Shown here: positions 8,129-16,949 of the stretch, piece by piece | Layout: every line of letters starts with the position of its first letter | How positions within the stretch are numbered: the first letter of the stretch is position 1 | Assembly: GCF_023333595.1 (NCBI RefSeq) | Contig: NZ_JAIQZM010000025.1 | Coordinates: forward strand, 1-64,000 | Reading direction: 5' to 3' | Length of the DNA stretch: 64,000 bases | Source of the DNA: Argonema galeatum A003/A1 | GTDB taxonomy: Bacteria > Cyanobacteriota > Cyanobacteriia > Cyanobacteriales > Aerosakkonemataceae | Translations under genes and position numbers: made by a program | Notes under the pieces: generated by a model | Seen by the model: only the letters and a program-made list of their open reading frames with translations | What the model was told of the DNA's origin: nothing | Databases searched by the model: none

Positions 8129-8779
8129 CTAATTACCAATTTCCTGCATTTGACCAATTAACCAACCGTATATCTGACTTCTACCACTTTCACGACCCCG
8201 CCGCAAAGCTTCTTCTAATAAGCTAAATGGTAAATTGGGTAATACTTGAGATTGTGTTATTTGCCTACTTCCACCATCAGCGATCGCAAAAGCAATCAAT
8301 AAAGCTCGCACTACATTGACAACCCAATATTCTCTCACTCCCAATTGTTCGTATAACATTCGCTTGCTACCGATATCATCTGCAAGAGAAGTTTTAGCAA
8401 TCTCGATGACTAAATCTGGTGGCGGGTAAATATTTAGATCGACAATAGTTGTATTGGGTGGAATAATTTCGGCATTTTCACCAATGTAAAAGGCTAAGTC
8501 GGGTTGAGCTTCTGCTTCATTCCCTCGCCTGAAAGTGCAGTTAGTGAGTCCGCTAATAGGAATGCCTCTGATGCCACCAAATAATTGCACACAGTAGCCA
8601 ATCAGGGAGTTATCGTAGGAATGGTCGTAACCTTGGGGCGTCATATCAATTCGCAGTTGTCCTTTGTAGTAATAGGTTTTGGCATTTTCTAGTTTGCGAT
8701 CGCTAATAGCTTCGATGTACTCATCCCAAGTCGCCGCTACCCATTCATCTGTTGGTAATTTTGTTTTTACGTTGAGCAT
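8129..8779 (-). CDS. Uma2-family (DUF820) restriction-nuclease-fold protein
   Basis: 216 residues. The core PDLVIEIAKTS, then KRMLYEQLGVREYWVVN, is the PD-(D/E)xK-like catalytic region of the Uma2/DUF820 family, which is greatly expanded in cyanobacteria. An upstream PDLAFYIGENAEIIPP segment belongs to the same fold. Members are predicted endonucleases and are often found alone next to toxin-antitoxin genes, as here. Function in vivo is not established. The reading frame is intact. Confidence 0.8.
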   Translation of the reverse strand: MLNVKTKLPTDEWVAATWDEYIEAISDRKLENAKTYYYKGQLRIDMTPQGYDHSYDNSLIGYCVQLFGGIRGIPISGLTNCTFRRGNEAEAQPDLAFYIGENAEIIPPNTTIVDLNIYPPPDLVIEIAKTSLADDIGSKRMLYEQLGVREYWVVNVVRALLIAFAIADGGSRQITQSQVLPNLPFSLLEEALRRGRESGRSQIYGWLIGQMQEIGN

Positions 8780-8830
8780 AAGCTACTTAGCACATAAATC
8801 AACTTGTTTAAGATTTTAGCGCAAAATTCC

Positions 8831-9318
8831 TTAAGCTACTATCTCCTCTTCAATAATATCTATTAACTCTAAAATGGTCAGCGACCTACTTGGCTCAACA
8901 TTAGATTCCTCGCCTATATGAACGTGATGTGGGAAATTTGGCAAATCGGGAAAATGCTCGACATTATCCCATCTTTTCCTCAATAAACCTCTCCAAAAAA
9001 GAATGTAGAGACGTTGCATGCAACGTCTCTACAAGGGTTACAGGTAACGCACCTTTAATTTCTGGAGAGGTCTAATACATTCTGCGAATTGTCCATCCAT
9101 TGATAGCGATAACTTTCTGTTAGACAAGTCCCATCTTGCACCACGAAAAATTCTACTACTTCCAGAAAGCCACCATTGCTAAGTGTCAACCTCGCTCGAA
9201 AATAGCCTTGATTAAGTAAGGCACGTTCTTTCAGAATTGTCATAGAAGCTACAGCCAAACTAGCCGCTAGCTTCGCCTTTATTTCATTTAAATACTCCTG
9301 TGTTTCCATCAATTTCAT
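8831..9318 (-). pseudogene. DUF6516/TumE-family toxin gene interrupted by a MITE
   Basis: Two reading frames on the minus strand are the halves of one DUF6516 protein (a family annotated in databases as the TumE toxin of a toxin-antitoxin system). The 5' half (9318-9055) ends its genuine sequence in ESYRYQWMDNSQNV and then runs into a stop inside the inserted element. The 3' half resumes as LRKRWDNVEHFP and continues LPNFPHHVHIGEESNV to the stop at 8831. Between them lies an 88-bp element plus a 4-bp duplicated AATA, 92 bases in all, which also shifts the frame. Removing the 92 bases restores one continuous ORF of about 130 residues. The element's palindrome happens to supply an ATG for the 3' fragment. 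Its upstream partner gene overlaps it by ATGA. Confidence 0.8.
8986..9073. mobile_element. 88-bp MITE with 4-bp target duplication
   Basis: Ends are inverted repeats: ACCTCTCC at 8987-8994 against GGAGAGGT at 9064-9071. Direct repeats AATA flank it at 8982-8985 and 9074-9077. The middle holds a perfect 30-bp palindrome (9004-9033, half-site TGTAGAGACGTTGCA). A second copy with the same internal text (CCAGAAATTAAAGGTGC on its own strand) lies at 39513-39630. It encodes nothing and must be moved by an unlinked transposase. Confidence 0.85.
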
Positions 9319-9632
9319 TTAGATTGCAAAATTTCCAAACGTTGCTGCACGGAAAGCCACATTTGATAAAAAGCACTCCACTCGACCAAATCCACATCAT
9401 CTCCCATTTCTCCTTGCCGAAAGCGGCTATAAAAATCCTGAGACGATATTTTATATTGCGCTTCAAAAACTTGTAATTCAGCGTGCAATTCTGCGGCTTG
9501 TTTTTGAGCATTTGCTATTTCGTATGCAATAATTTTGTCTAAAGTTAGCTCTACAATATCACTTGCATATCCTTGGCGGCAGAGTGTTTCAAGCCGTTGC
9601 AATTTTTCTAAAGTTGTTCCTAGTTTTGACAT
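9315..9632 (-). CDS. partner gene of the DUF6516/TumE locus, probable antitoxin
   Basis: A 105-residue, mainly helical protein (MSKLGTTLEKLQRLETL at the start, then a long KQAAELHAELQVFEAQY helix). Its stop overlaps the start of the disrupted DUF6516 gene in the sequence ATGA, the coupling expected of a toxin-antitoxin pair. I do not recognise a named domain; the antitoxin role is inferred from position and size. The gene itself is intact, as expected if the toxin was lost first. Confidence 0.55.
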   Translation of the reverse strand: MSKLGTTLEKLQRLETLCRQGYASDIVELTLDKIIAYEIANAQKQAAELHAELQVFEAQYKISSQDFYSRFRQGEMGDDVDLVEWSAFYQMWLSVQQRLEILQSK

Positions 9633-9638
9633 TTGCTA

Positions 9639-9743
9639 TTACCTCTTTTTATAAACCTCTCGCCGATGACCAATTTCCACAACTAAAATCAATAAACGGT
9701 CATCTTCTATTTTATCAATCACCCTGTAATCTACTACTCGCAT
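9639..9743 (-). pseudogene. RelE toxin remnant (last 34 codons)
   Basis: Read on the minus strand, this frame gives MRVVDYRVIDKIEDDR, then LLILVVEIGHRREVYKKR, which is the C-terminal beta-sheet and catalytic end of a RelE/ParE-type toxin. A complete RelE has 80-95 residues; here about 50 N-terminal residues are missing, and only ten bases separate the remnant from the stop of its antitoxin at 9754. This is a clean internal deletion of a toxin gene. It cannot encode a folded RelE. Confidence 0.75.
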
Positions 9744-9753
9744 ACACAGCAAA

Positions 9754-10023
9754 TTACGATCCTAATTCAGCTTTTACCTGTTCCCAAGAAACAGTGCCAT
9801 TTTCTTTGGCGTCTAACAAACCTTCCAAACCATCGATAGTATCCAAAAGGTCTTCTAATTCTTCTGAATCTATCACTACTAATTCCCCAGAACCTACTTT
9901 TTCCAAAAGCTCGGATACTGATATACCTAGCTTTTTAGCTACAGACTGTACTCCATTCCAAGCTTCATCTGTCATAGTTACTACATGGCGATTTTTGAAG
10001 GCGGTACTAATTTTTTGATTCAT
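9754..10023 (-). CDS. RelB/Phd-like antitoxin of the decayed RelE pair
   Basis: 89 residues from the ATG at 10023; a GTG at 10026 is an alternative. The N-terminal part (FKNRHVVTMTDEAWNGVQSV) looks DNA-binding. The C-terminal part is acidic and ends VSWEQVKAELG, the toxin-wrapping motif also seen in the protein at 116-328. The RelE gene that should follow is reduced to a fragment (9639-9743), so this antitoxin now stands alone and may act only as a repressor or anti-addiction protein. Confidence 0.7.
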   Translation of the reverse strand: MNQKISTAFKNRHVVTMTDEAWNGVQSVAKKLGISVSELLEKVGSGELVVIDSEELEDLLDTIDGLEGLLDAKENGTVSWEQVKAELGS

Positions 10024-10047
10024 CACTAATTACCGATAAAAAATTCA

Positions 10048-11577
10048 TCACTGCATTCTATCTATTGTACGATATTGAATTGCCTCGGCAACGTGCTGGG
10101 GTTTCAAATTCTCATCGCCTGCTAAATCGGCAATTGTTCGGGCTACTTTTAAGATACGATCGCTCGCTCTTGCCGAAAGTCCTAATTTCCTAATTGCTGC
10201 TTCTAATAAGTTGCGAGAAGCATCATCTAAATTACACCATTGTTGTAAGTGACGACTTTGCATTTCGGCATTAGAACGCAAAGAAGGTTCGGCTTTGAAA
10301 CGAATTTGCGATCGCTCTCTTGCTACCTGCACTCTCTCCCTCACTGGTGCAGAATCTTCTCCCAGCGGTTGTCGCGTAATTTCCTCTGGCTTCAAACGAT
10401 TTACCGCTACTTGCAGATCGATGCGATCCATCAAAGGGCCAGAAAGTTTTGCCCAGTATTGTTCCCTTTTGGCAGGAGTACAGGTGCAAGGTTGAATGGT
10501 ATCCCCAAAATAACCGCAAGGACATGGATTTGTACTCGCAACTAAGGTAAACTGAGCGGGGAACATAACAGATTGTTTGGCACGAGAAATGGTTACATAA
10601 CCATCTTCTAAAGGTTGTCGTAAAAATTCTAAAACATCTCTTTTAAATTCTGTTAATTCGTCCAAGAAAAGGATACCTCTATGGGCCAAAGAAATTTCCC
10701 CCGGACGGGGAAAACTGCCGCCACCAACCAGAGAAGGGCCGGATGCAGAATGGTGAGGACTGCGAAAAGGTCGATCGCTCACCAATGTTCCTCTATCCTT
10801 AAGTAAGCCAGCAACAGAGTGAATTTGTGTAACTTCGAGTGCTTCTTCAAAGCTCAATGGTGGTAAAATACTAGGTAGCCGTCGCGCTAACATCGTTTTA
10901 CCGCTACCTGGTGGCCCGACAAAAATTAAATTATGTCCCCCAGCAGCAGCAATTTCCAAAGCACGACGACCGTGTGCTTGACCTTTCACTTCCTTCAAAT
11001 CTGGCCCGTTAAATAGAGGCTTAGTTAATTCCTTCCTACCATCGAACTGTATGGGTTGATAACGTTCTGGCTGGTTCAAAAAGTTAGCCACATCCGCCAA
11101 ATTCTTAAACCCGTAAACTTCTAACCCCTGCACTACAGCGGCTTCCTGTGCATTATCAGCGGGTACGATTAAACCGACAATACCCAACCGTTGAGCAGCA
11201 GCTGCGATCGGCAGCACACCAGCAACCGGGCGTAAGCTACCATCAAGAGAAACTTCTCCTAAAAACAGATAATCTCCCAGCAATTGAGCGCTTACCTGTT
11301 CCGACGCCGCCAGAATCCCCACACTGATAGGCAGATCGAAACTTGGCCCCTCTTTGCGGAGGTCGGCGGGAGTTAGATTAATGACTATTTTTCGCATCGG
11401 GAAGGCGTACCCAGCATTTTTCAGGGTCGCCTTCACTCTTTCTTTAGATTCTTGAACCGCTGTATCTGGTAAACCTAAGACGACAATTCCCGGTAAACCA
11501 CCAGACACATCGACTTCCACGCCTACCTTTACGGCGTCGATACCAACAATAGATGCACTCCAAACTCTAGCAAGCAC
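10048..11577 (-). CDS. YifB/ComM family Mg-chelatase-like AAA ATPase
   Basis: 509 residues, the usual full length. It has the Lon-protease-like N-terminal domain (VGVEVDVSGGLPGIVVLGLP), the AAA+ core with Walker A GPPGSGKTMLARRLP and Walker B GILFLDELTEF, a zinc-like cysteine cluster (NPCPCGYFGD with CTC following), and the C-terminal lid with RASDRILKVARTIADL. In transformable bacteria ComM is a branch-migration helicase that extends DNA heteroduplex during natural transformation. It appears monocistronic, with a 91-bp gap to the hydrolase gene upstream at 11669. Confidence 0.92.
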   Translation of the reverse strand: MLARVWSASIVGIDAVKVGVEVDVSGGLPGIVVLGLPDTAVQESKERVKATLKNAGYAFPMRKIVINLTPADLRKEGPSFDLPISVGILAASEQVSAQLLGDYLFLGEVSLDGSLRPVAGVLPIAAAAQRLGIVGLIVPADNAQEAAVVQGLEVYGFKNLADVANFLNQPERYQPIQFDGRKELTKPLFNGPDLKEVKGQAHGRRALEIAAAGGHNLIFVGPPGSGKTMLARRLPSILPPLSFEEALEVTQIHSVAGLLKDRGTLVSDRPFRSPHHSASGPSLVGGGSFPRPGEISLAHRGILFLDELTEFKRDVLEFLRQPLEDGYVTISRAKQSVMFPAQFTLVASTNPCPCGYFGDTIQPCTCTPAKREQYWAKLSGPLMDRIDLQVAVNRLKPEEITRQPLGEDSAPVRERVQVARERSQIRFKAEPSLRSNAEMQSRHLQQWCNLDDASRNLLEAAIRKLGLSARASDRILKVARTIADLAGDENLKPQHVAEAIQYRTIDRMQ

Positions 11578-11668
11578 TTTAAATATCCAAAAGACTGCTA
11601 AAAACTATAGTGTCTGCGATCGCTCTACAAATAACACTACTAGAGCAATCTGTCACAAAACCGAGGTG

Positions 11669-12457
11669 CTAAGGAAATATAAATTTCCGAATCGCCTCAA
11701 AGTATTGCGCTGTTCCCACCATCATTAAGTCATTGTGACCCGCACCGGGAATTAGCACTAGCCGTTTATCCTGTGCAGCGCAGATGCGGTACAGTACCAA
11801 CCCCTGTGCTACTGGAATTAAATTGTCCTCTTGACCGTGGATAATCAAAGTGGGAGTTGTAATGCGGCGGAGCTTAAGTACATTGCCAATTCCGTCCCTC
11901 TTTTCGTCCGCGTCCTGTATCTGCACACCCATGCGAGCCAGAAGCGCCATAGAGTCAGCAATGCCGCTTTCGACAATTAACCCCGCCAATCGCTGTTGTG
12001 GAGCAGGCGAGACGCCTGCTATCCTTGCTATTTCAGTAGCCGCCACGCTGCCAAGACTCCGCCCCATTACATAAAGTCGCTGTGGGTAAAGTCCGTATGA
12101 CTCGAAGATACTGTCAATAGCGTTAAATGCGATCGCTGCATCGCCGATCATATTGCTAGCTGTAGGCTTCCCATCGCTTGCTCCGTAGCCACGGTAATCC
12201 ATCACTAGCAAAGTGATGCCCAACTGCTTGTACAAACCTGCTATATCATCATAGTCAGAGGCAATCTCCCCATTGCCGTGATAATACAGAATAGCTGGCG
12301 AATCGGGTGCGGCTGGGTACAAGCGTCCTCTGACACTGACTCCAGGCTCCACTTCCACGGCGACGCTGTATACGCCTTTCGGGGTCATGCTATTATCCCG
12401 TCGGGGGTGGAACAGTACTCGCAATACTTCAGGTCGATCGAAAATAGGATGAGTCAT
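11669..12457 (-). CDS. alpha/beta hydrolase
   Basis: 262 residues from the ATG at 12457, preceded by AAAGG at a good spacing; a TTG at 12475 is less likely. The fold is clear: oxyanion strand PAILYYHGNGE, a LLVMDYRGYGASDG segment, nucleophile elbow MGRSLGS (Ser in GxSxG), acid in HGQEDNLIP and catalytic His in GAGHNDL. No signal peptide is seen, so the enzyme is probably cytoplasmic. It resembles the BEM46/ABHD13-like group of serine hydrolases. Substrate unknown. Confidence 0.85.
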   Translation of the reverse strand: MTHPIFDRPEVLRVLFHPRRDNSMTPKGVYSVAVEVEPGVSVRGRLYPAAPDSPAILYYHGNGEIASDYDDIAGLYKQLGITLLVMDYRGYGASDGKPTASNMIGDAAIAFNAIDSIFESYGLYPQRLYVMGRSLGSVAATEIARIAGVSPAPQQRLAGLIVESGIADSMALLARMGVQIQDADEKRDGIGNVLKLRRITTPTLIIHGQEDNLIPVAQGLVLYRICAAQDKRLVLIPGAGHNDLMMVGTAQYFEAIRKFIFP

Positions 12458-12545
12458 TTGATATACCTTTATCAACGATATGGGAAATTATATTGTCGCC
12501 TTCTCCGGCTCAGTCAGGACTTACCATGATTGTTGGCGCTTTCAC

Positions 12546-12595
12546 CTACATCTTCTGTAGGGGCAATTCATGAATTGCCCCTACAGAAGATGTAG
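12546..12595. repeat. perfect 50-bp palindrome of the GGGGCAATTCA family
   Basis: Bases 12546-12570 and 12571-12595 are exact reverse complements with no loop. The central 30 bp (half-site TGTAGGGGCAATTCA) is identical to the centres of the palindromes at 23201-23230 and within 58665-58720. The surrounding gap (12458-12815) contains no recognised gene. Confidence 0.9.
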
Positions 12596-12740
12596 TGCGG
12601 CTCGAATGCGTAAGTCCTATAAGTACTGCGGACTATAGCGCGAGTTTGGAGAAAGCAGTCTCCAACCTATAGGTGTCTACCCCACGAGTCTGCTTTTGCT
12701 ACATACTTCCGGGCGTTCCTCTAACCCGGATTATTTATAA

Positions 12741-13166
<426 letters not shown>

Positions 13167-13216
13167 GGGCGTGGGGGTGCAGGAAAATTGCAGATTTTAG
13201 ATTTAAAATTGCACCG

Positions 13217-13291
13217 ATTCAGTAATCGTAGGGGCGTTCGCGTAGCGAACGCCCCTACAAGCTAAAAAGGCACCAAGAAGTATTACTGAAT
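13217..13291. repeat. palindromic element with outer inverted repeats
   Basis: Outer arms ATTCAGTAAT (13217-13226) and ATTACTGAAT (13282-13291) enclose an inner palindrome at 13228-13258 with half-site GTAGGGGCGTTCGC. The nested layout resembles the MITEs elsewhere in this window. It sits between convergent genes and may also end transcription. Confidence 0.75.
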
Positions 13292-13312
13292 GGATGTTCT
13301 AGCCCCTCTTCC

Positions 13313-15169
13313 CTAGACGATCGCCTTGAGATTCTGAGCGGCTTCATTGAGTTTTTGAATGCCAATTTTGGTTTGAGTGATGCCGGTGGCTGTCTGTACT
13401 GCTCCCTGATTGAGGCTGTTCATTGCATCAACCACTTGCTGAGTTGCGATCGCTTGCTGTTGAGCGGTGAGGGAAATTTGTTGAGAACCGACGACGATAT
13501 CATCGATCGCCGCCAACGAAGTTTGTTGGTTGCTCAAAACAACATTTTCGATCGCAACAGTCACGTTCGTAAAAGCTTCTGCTGTCTGTTGAGAAAGTTT
13601 TATCCCTTCCTCTGCTGTTTTCCTGCCTTCATCGGTTACCATCACTGTGGAATCGATCGCGGACTGGATAGCAACAACCAGAGCGTTAATTTTCTGGGCT
13701 GATTGTTTGCTTTGGTCGGCGAGTTTGCGGATTTCAGCTGCTACGACGCCAAATCCTTTGCCATACTCTCCCGCACGCACTGCTTCTACGGCAGCGTTCA
13801 AGGCGAGCATATGCGTCTGGGTGGCGAGATCGCTGACTATGTTGGTGATAATGCCAATTTGATTGGTTTGCTCTTTCAAGTGCATAGTCTGGTGTGCGAT
13901 CTCTCCCACCTTCTCTTTTAGCGCAGACATACCCGACTTGGTGCTATCTACTGTTTGCGTTCCCTGCTGCGCTAGGTTTAACACCTGATGTGCGCCCGCT
14001 GCTGAGGATTCTGCCACTTTTAGTAACTGACGTGCATTTTCTGCTGAGGATTCTGCTTGTTCTGCTGAAGCTTTTGAAGATGCACCTAACTCAGTTATTG
14101 TGGTGGTGGTTTGATTTACAGAAGAAGCCTGCTGAGTGGCGACTCGTTCCTGTTGCTCGACTGTTGCGGCAATTTCGGTGGTCGAGGTGGTGATAGCATT
14201 GACAATGACGTTGATTGACTTGGTGGTTCGGTCTGCAATTACAGCTGCGATCGCACTTACAACTAAGGCGGTTGCCCCAGTTCCCATCAAAAGCGTCACT
14301 AAAAGCTCTCTCTGCGTTTTAAAGGCAACGGCTGTATCGTTGTCAACCAGTACGATCCAGCGTAGGTTGGGCATCCCCTCTAATTCTGGGGTGGGAGCGC
14401 TGGCTAACACTTTATAAATTTTGTCTGTTTGGGAATAAACCACTCGGACATCTACCTGCTTTGCTGCTTGCAGTTGTCGGAAAAAAGGATATTCTAACTG
14501 AACCTCTTGACCTATCTCTTTTAGGTCGCGAGTGACAAAGAATTTACCAGAGACATCGACTACATGAGATTGTTGCTCTATATTGCCCAGGCTTTTGATA
14601 CGCTCTCTAATGTATTTGATGGGCAATCGCGATCGCACTACCCCAATGATTTTACCCGTCGCCCTATCTTTCACTGGTGCCGCCAAGTAAATTACCCAGT
14701 CATTGCTGGAGTTTGAAAATTCAGGCTTACTGATAAAGGGGCGTTTTGTTTTCAGGACTTGCTGAAAATAATCTCCATCCCTGTAATTCTCTACTCCTTC
14801 CCCACGGGATTTGACAATTAAATTTCCCGACAGATCGAAAACGGCTATATGGTCATAGACCTGGTAAGTATCCAGGTAGCGATTTAGCGTATAACGCTTT
14901 TCGTTTTCAGAGATGATGCTACTCGCACGCTGGTTGGCGAACATAGGCAGGTTTGCGATCGTCTGAATGTCCCCATAGCGCTCAAACATGAAGCGACTGA
15001 GTTTATCTGCCAGTTCAACTGCATAGGCTTGCTGGAACTGCATCACGTCTTGCGTAATCGAGCGGTTGGCGAAGTAGTAAGCTACTGCACCGATGCCTAG
15101 CACTGGCAATGTACCGAGGGCGATCGCAAAACCGATGGCCTTAGCTCGTAAGGATAGGTTTTGAAACAT
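13313..15169 (-). CDS. methyl-accepting chemotaxis protein with extracellular Cache-like sensor
   Basis: 618 residues. An N-terminal membrane helix ([20 protein letters not shown]) is followed by a Cache-type sensor of about 240 residues ([17 protein letters not shown], then [14 protein letters not shown]), a second membrane helix near residue 290 ([19 protein letters not shown]), and a cytoplasmic signalling domain. The hairpin tip reads [20 protein letters not shown], preceded by [20 protein letters not shown], the conserved CheA/CheW-binding region. It probably controls pilus-based gliding or phototaxis. No che genes are adjacent. Confidence 0.9.
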   Translation of the reverse strand: MFQNLSLRAKAIGFAIALGTLPVLGIGAVAYYFANRSITQDVMQFQQAYAVELADKLSRFMFERYGDIQTIANLPMFANQRASSIISENEKRYTLNRYLDTYQVYDHIAVFDLSGNLIVKSRGEGVENYRDGDYFQQVLKTKRPFISKPEFSNSSNDWVIYLAAPVKDRATGKIIGVVRSRLPIKYIRERIKSLGNIEQQSHVVDVSGKFFVTRDLKEIGQEVQLEYPFFRQLQAAKQVDVRVVYSQTDKIYKVLASAPTPELEGMPNLRWIVLVDNDTAVAFKTQRELLVTLLMGTGATALVVSAIAAVIADRTTKSINVIVNAITTSTTEIAATVEQQERVATQQASSVNQTTTTITELGASSKASAEQAESSAENARQLLKVAESSAAGAHQVLNLAQQGTQTVDSTKSGMSALKEKVGEIAHQTMHLKEQTNQIGIITNIVSDLATQTHMLALNAAVEAVRAGEYGKGFGVVAAEIRKLADQSKQSAQKINALVVAIQSAIDSTVMVTDEGRKTAEEGIKLSQQTAEAFTNVTVAIENVVLSNQQTSLAAIDDIVVGSQQISLTAQQQAIATQQVVDAMNSLNQGAVQTATGITQTKIGIQKLNEAAQNLKAIV

Positions 15170-15439
15170 TATTTGTTAGACATAGCGTCAATATAGTTAC
15201 AGGTTTTATAGCGGACTCATCATTGCCATAATTGTGGCACGGTGTTGGATAGCGATCGCAACCCTGCACTCAATATTCTGGCTAAACGCCAAGGGCTTTG
15301 CAATACAGCCCTTTTCAGATCGGTGAGGGACTCCACACACCGGGTTTCTCTTGTGTACTTCATCCAACTGAAAACTGCTATATAAGCTCCCCTAATCACC
15401 CTCATCAAATTAAACAATGAAAATAAACCTAAATAACCC

Positions 15440-15468
15440 TTTACAAACCGAAACATACAGATTAATCT
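15440..15468 (+). promoter_or_regulatory. psbA promoter (sigma-70 type)
   Basis: A -35 box TTTACA at 15440-15445 and a -10 box TAATCT at 15463-15468 are separated by 17 bases. Transcription would start near 15475, leaving a leader of about 54 nt, a length usual for cyanobacterial psbA. The leader has no strong Shine-Dalgarno sequence. The gap from 15170 upstream holds no other gene. Confidence 0.75.
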
Positions 15469-15528
15469 ATAAACAGGTAGAGAAAACACTACCTCGCACC
15501 TCGAAAAATACATAGCAATCATAAACAC

Positions 15529-16611
15529 ATGACCACCACCATTCAACAGCGCTCCAGCGCTAACGTTTGGGAACGGTTCTGCGAGTGGGTCACCAGCACC
15601 GAAAACCGCCTCTACATAGGCTGGTTCGGCGTCCTGATGATCCCCACCCTCTTAACCGCCACCACCGCCTACATCATCGCCTTCATCGCTGCACCGCCAG
15701 TGGACATCGATGGTATCCGCGAACCAGTTGCAGGTTCCTTGCTCTACGGAAACAACATCATCTCCGGAGCAGTAGTTCCTTCCTCTAACGCTATCGGTCT
15801 GCACTTCTACCCAATTTGGGAAGCAGCTAGCTTAGACGAATGGCTCTACAACGGTGGCCCATACCAGCTAGTGATATTCCACTTCCTGATCGGCATCTTC
15901 TGCTACATGGGTCGTCAGTGGGAACTCAGCTACCGTTTAGGTATGCGTCCTTGGATCTGCGTTGCATACTCAGCTCCTGTATCCGCCGCATCCGCCGTGT
16001 TCCTAATCTATCCTTTGGGACAAGGTAGCTTCTCTGATGGTATGCCATTGGGAATCTCTGGAACCTTCAACTTCATGATCGTGTTCCAAGCCGAACACAA
16101 CATCCTCATGCACCCCTTCCACATGTTGGGAGTAGCGGGTGTATTTGGCGGAAGTTTGTTCTCTGCGATGCACGGTTCGTTGGTAACTTCTTCCTTAGTG
16201 CGTGAAACCACTGAGAACGAAAGCCAAAACTATGGCTATAAGTTCGGACAAGAAGAAGAAACCTACAATATCGTAGCCGCTCACGGTTACTTCGGTCGTT
16301 TGATTTTCCAATACGCTTCCTTCAACAACAGCCGTTCCTTGCACTTCTTGTTGGGTGCATGGCCGGTAATCGGAATCTGGTTTACGGCTCTGGGTGTCAG
16401 CACGATGGCTTTCAACCTGAACGGTTTCAATTTTAACCAGTCGATTGTTGATTCGCAAGGTCGGGTAATTGGGACTTGGGCTGATATTATCAACCGCGCT
16501 AATTTGGGTATGGAAGTGATGCACGAACGCAATGCTCATAACTTCCCTCTCGATTTGGCTGCTGGTGTTGCTGCTCCTGTGGCTATGACTGCTCCTGCTA
16601 TCAATGGTTAA
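15529..16611 (+). CDS. psbA: photosystem II D1 protein, Gln130 form
   Basis: 360 residues, the full precursor length. All functional residues counted are in place: Tyr161 (TyrZ), Asp170, Glu189, His190, His198, His215, Ser264, His272, His332, Glu333, Asp342 and Ala344, followed by a 16-residue tail that the CtpA protease removes. Residue 130 is Gln (MGRQW), the D1:1-type state usually linked to low-light or standard conditions rather than the Glu130 high-light form. D1 carries P680, pheophytin and QB ligands in the thylakoid membrane and turns over rapidly. The gene is monocistronic, with its own promoter and terminator. Confidence 0.98.
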   Translation: MTTTIQQRSSANVWERFCEWVTSTENRLYIGWFGVLMIPTLLTATTAYIIAFIAAPPVDIDGIREPVAGSLLYGNNIISGAVVPSSNAIGLHFYPIWEAASLDEWLYNGGPYQLVIFHFLIGIFCYMGRQWELSYRLGMRPWICVAYSAPVSAASAVFLIYPLGQGSFSDGMPLGISGTFNFMIVFQAEHNILMHPFHMLGVAGVFGGSLFSAMHGSLVTSSLVRETTENESQNYGYKFGQEEETYNIVAAHGYFGRLIFQYASFNNSRSLHFLLGAWPVIGIWFTALGVSTMAFNLNGFNFNQSIVDSQGRVIGTWADIINRANLGMEVMHERNAHNFPLDLAAGVAAPVAMTAPAING

Positions 16612-16634
16612 TTGGTAGCTACTAATTAAATCAC

Positions 16635-16668
16635 AAAAAGGCGCTCTCCGAAAGGGGGCGCTTTTTTG
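16635..16668 (+). terminator. psbA rho-independent terminator
   Basis: A hairpin with AAAAAGGCGC pairing to GCGCTTTTTT, closed by a CTCC-GAAA-GGGG top with one bulged T, ends in a run of six T residues. It starts 23 bases after the psbA stop. Confidence 0.9.
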
Positions 16669-16777
16669 TTTTTAACAATATCGGTTCTTTTGTGTCAAAT
16701 ATGCTGAAATTCCAAGCAGATACTCATTGCAGCAAAGGCATCCCACCAGAAAAAGCTTATAAAAAATATTTCAAAAA

Positions 16778-16910
16778 TTCCCAGTCTTATCTGTGTTCAT
16801 CTGTGTTCATCTGTCTTCATCTGTGGTAAAAATTTAACCCCCGATGAAAACAGACAATTTTACGATATCACTCTTACACTAATGATGCTACCGGACGTGA
16901 TATAGGCAGA
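16778..16910 (+). repeat. dispersed non-coding repeat, copy 1
   Basis: The text runs from CTTATCTGTGTTCATCTG through GGTAAAAATTTAACC and ACAGACAATTTTACGATATC to GATGCTACCGGACGTGATA. Closely related copies lie at 34950-35056 (+) and 58752-58905 (minus strand). No ORF or clear hairpin is present; it fills most of the gap between psbA and the next gene. Confidence 0.75.
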
Positions 16911-16949
16911 GCCTCGCTGATATTAGTGCCATTGAACTTAAGCCAAAGG

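Noticed and set aside
9563-10018. 151-codon plus-strand ORF over the toxin-antitoxin remnant
   Set aside because: It is antisense to the antitoxin and RelE fragment, whose family motifs are clear on the minus strand.
15529-16611. psbA as the stress-induced Glu130 form of D1
   Set aside because: Counting residues gives Gln at position 130, so the sequence is the D1:1 type.
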